Shown here piece after piece: positions 43,183 through 49,957 of a DNA stretch of 64,000 bases. Numbering within the stretch: the first letter of the stretch is position 1; every line of letters begins with the position of its first letter. The stretch comes from Eubacterium maltosivorans. Its GTDB lineage: Bacteria > Bacillota > Clostridia > Eubacteriales > Eubacteriaceae. Under the pieces are notes generated by a model, which saw only the letters and a program-made list of their open reading frames with translations, ran no database searches and was not told the DNA's origin. The position numbers and the translations under genes were made by a program. The DNA lies in NCBI RefSeq assembly GCF_002441855.2, contig NZ_CP029487.1, forward strand, positions 806,001 through 870,000, written 5' to 3'.

Positions 43183-43392
43183 TCAGCCCTGCGTACTGCC
43201 TGCCGTTCCATGCGCCACCGCGATGTGGTGGCGCTTTATCTTATGCTGCAGGTTCTGTCTGGAAATGCCTAAAACTCTGGCGCTTTTAGAAATATTGTAA
43301 CAGTTCTCATGAAGCACCGTGAGCAGGATTTCTTTTTCATAGGCATGGAGGGCTTCCTTCAGGTCGCGTGTTTTTGTTTCTCCGCCATTCAT
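43183..43392 (-). CDS. Orphan Fis-type helix-turn-helix protein
   Basis: The 69-residue protein is little more than a Fis-type helix-turn-helix: AYEKEILLTVLHENCYNISKSARVLGISRQNLQHKIKR. This is normally the C-terminal DNA-binding part of sigma-54 activators such as RocR. No AAA+ or sensor domain is encoded next to it. It may be a remnant of such an activator or a stand-alone adaptor. The ATG at 43392 has GGAGG seven bases upstream, and it starts 16 bases after the B12 activation-domain gene, so it could be part of that operon. Confidence 0.7.
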   Translation of the reverse strand: MNGGETKTRDLKEALHAYEKEILLTVLHENCYNISKSARVLGISRQNLQHKIKRHHIAVAHGTAGSTQG

Positions 43393-43407
43393 TTTCATAC
43401 CTCCGTT

Positions 43408-44073
43408 TCATCCAAATATCTGGTCGTAAGCCTTTTGATCAAAGGGGACCTTGCGCCCGACGCAGTCGTACTTTTTACACAGGCTGCAATTATCATAATC
43501 CTCGTCCCCTGAAAAGAGCAGCTCGGACACCGTGTAGCCTGGCTGCATATAGTTCTTGCCCGTCAGCCGGACCCCGATGGTCTCTGTCACGTCTCCGATG
43601 ATCTCGAAAAGGGCCGGGTTATTGGCAATGGGCCAGTCGGGCAATGAGCCCGGATTCAGGCGGCCCATATGCTCAAAGCCAAAGTGTGTCTTTAAATAAT
43701 GGTCTACGGTGGCCCGGGCCTCTCTGAGCGCCGCGTATTTCAACAAATCGCGCGCCTCGTCCGAGGGGCCCTCCAGAGCGTCCAGCTCATCGCCCGCGGT
43801 CACCACGGTGGCGAAAACCCGCTCGGTTCCCTTCAGCTTTTCCGCCAGCAGGTGGCTTTCAAAAATTGTATCCCCAACCTGCACACGGTCCCGGCCGAGG
43901 TCCTTTACCGGACACCACTTAATCATGGCTCTGGGCCTTACAAGCTTTTCGGCCGGGCCGGCCCAGCGGAGCAGCTCCTGACAGACCGTTGACTGCGGCT
44001 CCAGGTGCTTGTCTCTGGCAAAGCCCTCAATATCATAATGAATTTCCATAGGGTTAAATACGATTTTTTCCAT
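43408..44073 (-). CDS. Methionine-synthase activation-domain-like protein
   Basis: The 221-residue protein resembles the reactivation domain of B12-dependent methionine synthase, which binds AdoMet. The helix-rich N-terminal half includes LLRWAGPAEKLVRPRAMIKWCPVK. The C-terminal part has RLNPGSLPDWPI, MQPGYTVSELLF and a Cys pair CSLCKKYDC that could hold a metal. Stand-alone versions occur beside corrinoid methyltransferase systems in anaerobes, but no corrinoid protein is encoded here. It starts 20 bases inside the 3' end of the MFS gene. Confidence 0.8.
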   Translation of the reverse strand: MEKIVFNPMEIHYDIEGFARDKHLEPQSTVCQELLRWAGPAEKLVRPRAMIKWCPVKDLGRDRVQVGDTIFESHLLAEKLKGTERVFATVVTAGDELDALEGPSDEARDLLKYAALREARATVDHYLKTHFGFEHMGRLNPGSLPDWPIANNPALFEIIGDVTETIGVRLTGKNYMQPGYTVSELLFSGDEDYDNCSLCKKYDCVGRKVPFDQKAYDQIFG

Positions 44074-45291
44074 TTTGTTTTCCGCCTTTCTCGCGATCAC
44101 TTTTTATCATCAAGCAGGTCACCACCGCCAATAGCGCCATGACCAGCATAAGCTGATAGGCCAGTGTAAAGCTGCCTGTTGCCTTTTTAATTGCGCCGCC
44201 CGCATAATTGCCAATCATGGAGCCCAGCCCCAGCGAAAGGTTTAACAGCCCAAAAAGACGGGCCGTTTGATCCGGCGGCAGAATTCTGGAAACATAGGTG
44301 GGATGCAGGCCAAAAATGCCATTGTAGGTCAGGCCAAAGATGGCGCAGGCCAGAAGCGCTCCGGCCGCTCCGCCTAAAAAGACCACCGCGGCAATGGACA
44401 GCACCGATACGCTGTAGGTGATGAGCATGGCCGTTTTGGCAGAGGTGCGGTCTGCCAGCACCCCGGCAATAAAGCCGCTGAAGATGCCGATAAAGCCAAA
44501 CAGGCTCCAGCAAAGCCCGGAGACCTGCCCGCCGAGCCCCAGATCCTCCTGCATGAGCGGAACAATGTAGCTCTGAAAGGGGATCAGGTATAGGCCTGAA
44601 ATCACCAGCAGCAGAACCAGCAGCAGATAATGCCGCCAGACACCGCCGGCGGGCGGCGCTACCCCCGCAGCAGGCCCGGCACCCTGTCGACGCCGCGCTG
44701 TTTCGCTCTGCCCGCGCTGTTTTTTTCAAGCGCGGTGATGGCATAAATTCCCACAGCTCCGAGGAGCAGGCTGATAACGCCAAAGACCAGCCACACCGTG
44801 TGTCCGTCACCGTTTTCAAGAAGCCACGGGATAAGCACACCGTTTAAAATCAAACCAAAGGAGGTTCCGCTGGAGATAATGCCCAGACTCTTTCCCCGGT
44901 TCTTCTCCTGGATGTTTTCTGCCACAAAGGCCACCATGGGGATCCACGAGGTGGCGGCAAAAATTCCCTGAAGGGTGACCACCCCGAGCAGCACCCAGGG
45001 GTTATTCACAAAGGCCAGCAGTGTGACGCTGACCCCGCAAAGCACAACCGAGCCTGAAATCAGATGCCTGGCGCTGACCACGCTGCAGAGCAGCCCGCCA
45101 AGCAGAGAAAACAGCAGATAGGCGCCCTGATGAAAGGCGTTAATCCGGCCGACAAATTCATAGTCAATTCCCAGCTCTTTTACAATATTAGGGGTAATCA
45201 TCGAAAAAATATATCTTCCAAAAGCAAAGGTAATCGTGATAAAGCCTGTCAGGCAGCAGACATAAATGAGCTCTCTGCGTCTTTCAGTCAT
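44054..45291 (-). pseudogene. MFS transporter, frameshifted
   Basis: Two reading frames together make one twelve-helix major-facilitator transporter of about 410 residues. The N-terminal half runs from 45291 to a stop at 44659 (six helices; FGRYIFSMITPNIVKELGIDY is the loop after helix 1). The C-terminal half continues in another frame, open from about 44700 down to 44054 (HYLLLVLLLVISGLYLIPF starts helix 7). The shift lies in the GC-rich inter-domain linker at about 44670-44715. A one-base indel explains it. It is either a real inactivation or a sequencing error. Substrate unknown; oxalate/formate-type or other organic anions are possible. Confidence 0.85.
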
Positions 45292-45545
45292 GATAATCCC
45301 TTCCTTCTGTTTTTCAGTTTTTTAAAAATGTCCAGAGCCTTGCCGCCCCGGGAATCCGCGTCCTCATGACAGCGCGTCCTCTTTTTTCTCATACGGATCA
45401 AAATTTTTTCTATGACCCCCGGGGTTTCCAGGGCTCTGCACCCCTTTCCAAAATACCGCGCAGCGTCCAAAAGCTTCCGGGATATTTCCTGTTCACACCA
45501 CTTTTTTCTAAATCCATTATACTTTCCTTTCCCTGTTTTAAACAA
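45288..45545 (-). CDS. Doubtful small basic ORF upstream of the MFS gene
   Basis: An 85-codon frame ends by overlapping the MFS start codon (ATGA). The product would be very basic (many Lys/Arg) and I do not recognise it; no convincing ribosome site or domain is seen. The translational overlap is the only support. It may be non-coding leader sequence. Confidence 0.25.
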   Translation of the reverse strand: MFKTGKGKYNGFRKKWCEQEISRKLLDAARYFGKGCRALETPGVIEKILIRMRKKRTRCHEDADSRGGKALDIFKKLKNRRKGLS

Positions 45546-45904
45546 GCCTTTTCTGTCTAAAACAGATTAAATTTCCTGACACTATACCAATGCAATTTTC
45601 GTGCCAGTTCCTTCAATATTTTGGAGAAAGGGCTGTTTTTTTAAACACCTAAAATATCTTATAAAATCACAATTATTTTATAAAAACAGGTCTTTTGGGG
45701 AATCTGTATCTCCCTCTTCCTGCATAAAACCATTACACGCAAAATATGGCGACATTTCCTTTATTCACGCCATTGTCAACGTTTTAAGACCTGCTTTTTT
45801 TAGCGGTGCTCAATTTTTTGCACCAAAAAGGTTTTAAACAGCGGCAAAAAATAGAAAAATCTTGAGCTTTTTCAGACTTTTTTTAACAAATCAGGCACCT
45901 GCGC
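45546..45904. other. AT-rich intergenic stretch, nothing recognised
   Basis: About 360 bases between the MFS unit and the M15 peptidase gene. It is AT-rich with several T-runs on the plus strand. No ORF with a ribosome site, no tRNA and no strong hairpin were seen. It marks the 3' edge of the accessory island. Confidence 0.5.
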
Positions 45905-46471
45905 TTACGGCAGTACCTCCACATGCACATAGCCGCTGCTGTAATAGGGCAGCACATTCATGCCCAGCTTCTGGGCGGTCTGGGTCAGGTCGCCCACCCC
46001 CACGCCCGGACAGTACAGATCCGCCGCGCAGCCCCGCTTGTGAAAGGACCAGCTGACGCCCCCGACCTCCTCGTTGCGCGCCGCACACCTTACCCCTGAG
46101 GTGATGATGACTGGCTGGTCATACCAGCACCGCAGGGCTTCGATTTTCTCCAAAAGCTCTGGCCGCATCTCGCAGGGCCAGCCGTCACAATAGCCCGCGC
46201 AGTCACACCGGTATTCTGCCATGGCAAAATGAGGAGAGGCCATGAGCGGCTCCGGTTCTTCCGGCTCTGGCGCTTCAGCATTTTCCTGCCCCTCTGCCGG
46301 GATTTCCGGCTCTGCGGGCCGCTCTGGCTCCTGTATTGCCTGCTCCACGACTGGCTCGGCCGTGGGTGCCGGCGGGGCGGTCTCCCCAGCCAGCCGGCCG
46401 AAAAAGACCAGGGCGGTCAACGCGCAGACAGCCGTCAGTATGAAAGCCGCGCCTTTCCGACAAATGTTCAT
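45905..46471 (-). CDS. Secreted M15-family peptidase (D,D-carboxypeptidase-like)
   Basis: A membrane anchor or signal (residues 1-25) is followed by a 50-residue Pro/Glu-rich spacer. The M15 domain follows: FAMAEYRCDC, RPELLEKIEALR, ITSGVRCAARNEEVGGV, SFHKRGCAADLY with the zinc ligands His and Asp, and a final GYVHVEVLP His. Such enzymes cut peptidoglycan peptides and are often phage endolysins or cell-wall hydrolases. The ATG at 46471 has AAAGGA seven bases upstream; an ATG at 46498 is possible. A terminator separates it from the sigma/DUF1659/DUF2922 genes. Confidence 0.85.
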   Translation of the reverse strand: MNICRKGAAFILTAVCALTALVFFGRLAGETAPPAPTAEPVVEQAIQEPERPAEPEIPAEGQENAEAPEPEEPEPLMASPHFAMAEYRCDCAGYCDGWPCEMRPELLEKIEALRCWYDQPVIITSGVRCAARNEEVGGVSWSFHKRGCAADLYCPGVGVGDLTQTAQKLGMNVLPYYSSGYVHVEVLP

Positions 46472-46518
46472 TCGTTTTTCCTTTCGCTTTTCGTTCATCC
46501 ATAACCATCACTTTCCCG

Positions 46519-46543
46519 ATAAAAAAAGGGGCTTTCGCCCCTT
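46519..46543 (-). terminator. Terminator after the DUF2922 gene
   Basis: AAGGGGC pairs with GCCCCTT around a four-base loop (46526-46543); a long T-run follows on the minus strand. Confidence 0.9.
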
Positions 46544-46545
46544 AC

Positions 46546-46785
46546 TTACACAGCTTCTTCAATGACCACATCGGTTTTGGTGGTGTCCACCTTCACGGCT
46601 CCGGCCACCTTGACCAGGCCAAACCCTTCGGGCAGAAAGGCGCCCTGGTCCACAATGGCCTGGGCCCCTGCCTTGATCTCGGCATCGGTGATGCCCTCCT
46701 TGTAATCGGGAATGGTGATTTTAAACTCCTTCCCGTCCGCACGCTGAAAATAAATGGTTAAATCTTTGCTGGTTGTTGCTGCCAT
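46546..46785 (-). CDS. DUF2922 protein
   Basis: The 79-residue protein is a single DUF2922 domain: KDLTIYFQRADGKEFKITIPDYKEGITDAEIKAGAQAIVDQG is the signature. It is a small, soluble, beta-rich protein of unknown role. Family members sit next to DUF1659 genes in many Firmicutes, often with a sigma factor, as here. AGGAGG precedes the ATG. The REP-like pair lies between it and DUF1659. Confidence 0.9.
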   Translation of the reverse strand: MAATTSKDLTIYFQRADGKEFKITIPDYKEGITDAEIKAGAQAIVDQGAFLPEGFGLVKVAGAVKVDTTKTDVVIEEAV

Positions 46786-46824
46786 GTTTGTTTCCTCCTG
46801 TTGTTTTAATTTTAATACCTGTCT

Positions 46825-46889
46825 GCGGCACGACGGGGGCGTCGTGCCCTGCCTTTAGGCTGTAGGGAACCACGCCCCCGTGGTTCCGC
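46825..46889. repeat. Head-to-head pair of REP-like palindromes (BIME-like)
   Basis: Two 28-bp units lie in inverted orientation nine bases apart: 46825-46852 (minus) and 46862-46889 (plus). Each reads G-Y-AGGG, then a 9-bp stem with a CCCC loop, then CCGC. They differ at five positions; four of these are two compensated base pairs (unit positions 7/24 and 10/21), so the stem is under selection. A third unit lies at 63667-63694. The pair separates DUF1659 from DUF2922 and may affect relative expression. Confidence 0.75.
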
Positions 46890-46920
46890 GCTGTTTTCCA
46901 TTGAGAACCTGTTGAAATCG

Positions 46921-47145
46921 CTATGCCACTTCGATGAGTTCCTCCGCAGTCACCTTTACCTGCTTTTCCCGGATGGGCTCCTGCATGCCGGTGATGGCCT
47001 TGGCGGTGCCCACAAAGGCGGCGTCGGTCACTTCGGGATCAATGTCCCCGTAGGTCTTAGAAGATTTGACGATCTTCCCTTCCCGTTCTCCATGGTTTAC
47101 GGTCACCTTCATCCCGACGGATTCGACGTTTTTTTCAATTGCCAT
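46921..47145 (-). CDS. DUF1659 protein
   Basis: The 74-residue protein is a DUF1659 member: SSKTYGDIDPEVTDAAFVGTAKAITGMQ is the typical core. The ATG at 47145 has AGGAGG seven bases upstream. Function is unknown; it resembles DUF2922 in size and beta character and the two may form a complex. The sigma-factor gene is 108 bases upstream, and that gap holds promoter-like sequence (TATAAG near 47195 on the minus strand) that could be read by the sigma factor. Confidence 0.88.
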   Translation of the reverse strand: MAIEKNVESVGMKVTVNHGEREGKIVKSSKTYGDIDPEVTDAAFVGTAKAITGMQEPIREKQVKVTAEELIEVA

Positions 47146-47253
47146 TTTTCTTACCTCCTGAATTGTATTTTGTCTGGCGTTTTGCCTTACACTTATACAA
47201 TAGGATTTTGACTGCAAAAACATCCCTTTCTTAAAAAACTTTTTTCTAAATTT

Positions 47254-47838
47254 TTACAGCGCTATGCCAAAAGCCTTTCTAAGACGCTGGATACCGCTTT
47301 TCCGCCGTTTCTCAATGGTGCTGACTGGTGCTCCTTTCATGGCAGCGATGGCTTTGACAGACAGTCCTCTGTAATACCGCAGCTCCAGTACTTCTTTCTG
47401 CTCTGGCGAAAGCTCCCGCATCTCTTGGTTCAGCTTAAGGCACAAGGCTGTTTTCACCTCGGCTTCTCTTGCCTCCCCGCTGTTTTCCATGGCGAGACGC
47501 TCCTGATGGGCGTACAGGCTCTGATCCTCCATGGTGCACTGCCTTTCTTTTTCTTTCGCGTTTTTCTTGGCCTGCTCCACAAAGTGGTGAAACAGCCGGT
47601 TTTTCAAATAAAAGGGAAAGACCACGCCCAGCTCAGCCTGGTAGGCGCTCAGCGTTTCCAGCAGCACCACACTGGCTTCCTGCAGGCCATCCTCATAATC
47701 TGCCGGGTCGTAGATGTATTTTTGCACCATGGACAGCATTAAAGGCTGAAAGGTGTGCAGCAGCAGCTCAAAGGCGTTTTCATCGCCTGCTTTCGCATCC
47801 CTTACCCACGCATCTACCAGCTTGTACTGCTTTTTCAT
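47254..47838 (-). CDS. Sigma-70-family RNA polymerase sigma factor
   Basis: The 194-residue protein has region 2 (about 25-95: YIYDPADYEDGLQEASVVLLETLSAYQ) and region 4 (about 140-190: LSPEQKEVLELRYYRGLSVKAIAAMKG and VSTIEKRRKSGIQRLRKAF). It lacks regions 1 and 3, as in small alternative sigma factors such as those of phages or the YvrI/toxin-regulator type. It overlaps the upstream small ORF by four bases (ATGA) with GGAGG as ribosome site. Likely targets are the adjacent DUF1659/DUF2922 genes; that is inference. Confidence 0.9.
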   Translation of the reverse strand: MKKQYKLVDAWVRDAKAGDENAFELLLHTFQPLMLSMVQKYIYDPADYEDGLQEASVVLLETLSAYQAELGVVFPFYLKNRLFHHFVEQAKKNAKEKERQCTMEDQSLYAHQERLAMENSGEAREAEVKTALCLKLNQEMRELSPEQKEVLELRYYRGLSVKAIAAMKGAPVSTIEKRRKSGIQRLRKAFGIAL

Positions 47839-48047
47839 TCTTCCTCCTCCCGGATACTCTTAAGCGCAAGGACAATGCCCGGGTAACGGCTCTCCACCGA
47901 ATCCGAAAAATCATTAAACAAGTCCTCGGCCTCCTCATCGCTTCTCGCGAAAAAGCCCATGTCTAAAAAGCACTCAGCCTTGACCCGGTAGGCTCGTCTC
48001 CGCCCGATGATCCCCGGGCCGGTTCCGTAAAAATTTTGCGTATGTAT
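47835..48047 (-). CDS. Small ORF coupled to the sigma-factor gene, possible ATA start
   Basis: The frame encodes about 70 residues (YGTGPGIIGRRRAYRVK then an acidic, amphipathic C-terminal half ending SIREEEE) and its stop overlaps the sigma ATG. The only ATG (47960) would give 41 residues with no ribosome site. A perfect AGGAGG at 48059-48054 sits six bases before an in-frame ATA at 48047. So either ATA is used, or the ORF is decayed. An anti-sigma or co-regulator role is conceivable from position only. Confidence 0.5.
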   Translation of the reverse strand: MHTQNFYGTGPGIIGRRRAYRVKAECFLDMGFFARSDEEAEDLFNDFSDSVESRYPGIVLALKSIREEEE

Positions 48048-48108
48048 GGCGCACCTCCTGTATGAATATATATAATATATAAAATAATAATGTTATTGTT
48101 ATTTATGT

Positions 48109-48175
48109 CGACACGGGTGTCGGTGATTTGGCGTCCACTTTTTGTTTTTTCCAAAATTTGCCGACACCCGTGTCG
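48109..48175. repeat. 15-bp inverted repeat, each arm self-complementary
   Basis: Arms at 48109-48123 and 48161-48175 are perfect inverted copies, 37 bases apart. Each arm is itself nearly palindromic (CGACAC-GG-GTGTCG), so it could bind a dimeric protein. Very AT-rich DNA follows (48061-48106). It lies just past the stop of a gene for a phage-replication-type winged-helix protein, so an origin or operator is plausible. No T-run follows, so it is a poor terminator. Confidence 0.7.
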
Positions 48176-48176
48176 G

Positions 48177-48617
48177 TCATGCCTGTGGACAGCTTTTTCC
48201 GGAATCCTTCTCCGGTTCCAGTAAAAAGGACTCCGGATTACCTGCGTAATCGTAAACCATGGTCGCCTTTTGGGATAACACATGCTTTATTTCGCACGGC
48301 TTTACATTGGGGCGCAGGGGAACCATGGTGTAGATCCCCGCGCCTTTGGCATTGCCCTTTTGATAGATGATCCGCCCCTTATCCTCAAGCTCCTGCCGGT
48401 AACGCATCATCTGCCGTTCTGAGCAGTGCATCACATCGGTGATCCGTTTGTTGCCAATGACAAACTCTACGCGCCAGAGCCATTCGCCGGAGGTCGTGAG
48501 CAGGGCACACCAGCTGTTAAACACCATGAGCACCACCCATAAGGAGAAAGCTCCTGAGCTCAGCGCGTGATCCTCCAGCCACTCAAACAGATAGCGGATC
48601 TCCTTGAAAAAGCTCAA
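48177..48617 (-). CDS. Winged-helix protein of phage replisome-organiser (DnaD N-terminal) type
   Basis: The 146-residue protein has a winged-helix domain at about 20-105: LWVVLMVFNSWCALLTTSGEW, then a helix pair CSERQMMRYRQELEDKGRIIYQKG and GIYTMVPL. This pattern is typical of the N-terminal domain of phage and plasmid replication initiators related to DnaD. The C-terminal DnaD domain is absent. The start is TTG at 48617, overlapping the previous stop (TTGA), with GGAG upstream. The adjacent inverted repeat could be its site. Confidence 0.7.
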   Translation of the reverse strand: MSFFKEIRYLFEWLEDHALSSGAFSLWVVLMVFNSWCALLTTSGEWLWRVEFVIGNKRITDVMHCSERQMMRYRQELEDKGRIIYQKGNAKGAGIYTMVPLRPNVKPCEIKHVLSQKATMVYDYAGNPESFLLEPEKDSGKSCPQA

Positions 48618-49327
48618 GCCCCATACTCCACAATAAAACGGATATCCTCAAACAGCGCTTCCTTATGCTTAAGGCGGCTGATCTCTTTGTCAAGATGGGC
48701 AAGATTGCGGTGAAGCGCCCCGTTTGTAGACGCTTGCTTCTCAAGGGCTTCTGTCAGAATTGATATAGTTTTATCCTTTGCGTAATCAATGCTGCCCAGG
48801 GACTCCAGATACACAAAGGGCGGATAACAGCCTGTAATGATGGCGCAGAAGCGGCCCGCTTCCCGCCTCAGGCTGGCGGCTCCCATAAGCCTGAGCGTAT
48901 CACCGTTTACCAGATAGGCCGGATGCCGTTTTCCGTCTGAGCACAGGACCCGTTCCATTCTCACGCCGCCGGGAAGCGCTATCTTCTCCAGAAAATCTTT
49001 ACGACAGCGAAGCCCCAGATAATCACAGAGGTCTGTCGCCACATACCAGTAGGCCCGGACCTCAAAGAGATCACGATCTCCCCTCATCTCATTAATCAGC
49101 TTTTTGAGATGGATGATCTGATCCATCAAAGCGCCCGACTCATTGTCACGGGCGGTCATCAGACGCTCTTTAAGCTTCGATATTTCATGGTGTAAAACAG
49201 AGACGTGCAGCTCACGCTTTTCCTGGATCAGCGCGCAGCGTACATCAGCGTATTCGGATAATTCCAGGGTTTTTTCCTCAACAATAATGGTTTCCTGATC
49301 GATTTTTCGGTTTAATATTTCTTTCAT
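48614..49327 (-). CDS. Coiled-coil protein with Bro-N-like central segment
   Basis: The 237-residue protein has coiled coils at about 35-85 and 195-225. Between them is a segment resembling Bro-N antirepressor domains (YWYVATDLCDYLGLRCRKDF ... HPAYLVNGDTLRLM), which has similar strand-helix spacing to the 182-residue protein encoded upstream. Bro-N proteins bind DNA in phages and mobile elements. AGGAGG precedes the ATG. The assignment is by eye and moderate at best. Confidence 0.55.
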   Translation of the reverse strand: MKEILNRKIDQETIIVEEKTLELSEYADVRCALIQEKRELHVSVLHHEISKLKERLMTARDNESGALMDQIIHLKKLINEMRGDRDLFEVRAYWYVATDLCDYLGLRCRKDFLEKIALPGGVRMERVLCSDGKRHPAYLVNGDTLRLMGAASLRREAGRFCAIITGCYPPFVYLESLGSIDYAKDKTISILTEALEKQASTNGALHRNLAHLDKEISRLKHKEALFEDIRFIVEYGA

Positions 49328-49347
49328 TTTCAGTCCTCCTCTTAGGC

Positions 49348-49896
49348 TTAATCCACTTTTAAAACAACAGGAACGGATACATTACAGCGCACTTCAAGAC
49401 CTGCCCTCTGAGGCTCACAGCTAAACAGCCAGCCGCAAAGCGCATCCCATTTTCCGAAAAGTCGACGATCTCTTTTTGTCCTTTTCACGGTTCTGCGCTT
49501 GGCGTCAAGCATTTTTCTCAACCCCGTTTCATCCACAAAGTTCTTGTACTGAACACGCTCTGGGTTTCCTGGATGCGGGATGGGCAAAACCCGCACGCCC
49601 AGCCCATTAAAATGCCGGCTGGTAAAGCGGCCAGCTTTTTTAAAGCCCAGTACCCGTTCCACATCCGTGGTGGCGTAGAACACCTTTCGCCCGCCAACAC
49701 AGATGGTATCCACCTTACCATAGGCGCTGTGCTCCAGCTTATGATAGCTTTGGAGAATTCTTTTTACTTTTTCCGGAAGTTTGACGACAAAATGCTCCCG
49801 CTGGGAACCATGGTTATTTTGACCGCATGGAACCGCTCCCTTTTCCGCTGTTTTTTTGGAAAAAGTGTTTTGTTTCTTTTGTACTGATTTCTTCAT
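49348..49896 (-). CDS. Bro-N-like phage antirepressor-type protein
   Basis: After a basic, low-complexity N-terminus, residues about 55-150 resemble a Bro-N domain: GGRKVFYATTDVERVLGFKKAGRF, then VDETGLRKMLDAKRR. Bro-N domains bind DNA and are common in phage antirepressors. The C-terminus is short and contains no known effector domain. The ATG at 49896 has GGAGG about eight bases upstream; a TTG at 49917 would read through that site. It is 20 bases ahead of the coiled-coil gene, as part of the same operon. Confidence 0.6.
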   Translation of the reverse strand: MKKSVQKKQNTFSKKTAEKGAVPCGQNNHGSQREHFVVKLPEKVKRILQSYHKLEHSAYGKVDTICVGGRKVFYATTDVERVLGFKKAGRFTSRHFNGLGVRVLPIPHPGNPERVQYKNFVDETGLRKMLDAKRRTVKRTKRDRRLFGKWDALCGWLFSCEPQRAGLEVRCNVSVPVVLKVD

Positions 49897-49957
49897 CTTC
49901 AGTCCCTCCTCATTCAATTATTGACCCGCGCTTTCCTGCGCTGACCTTGACTCTATT

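Noticed and set aside
44187-44840. 217-codon third-frame ORF inside the MFS region
   Set aside because: It is Cys/Ser/Arg-rich nonsense, while the other two frames give clear transporter halves.
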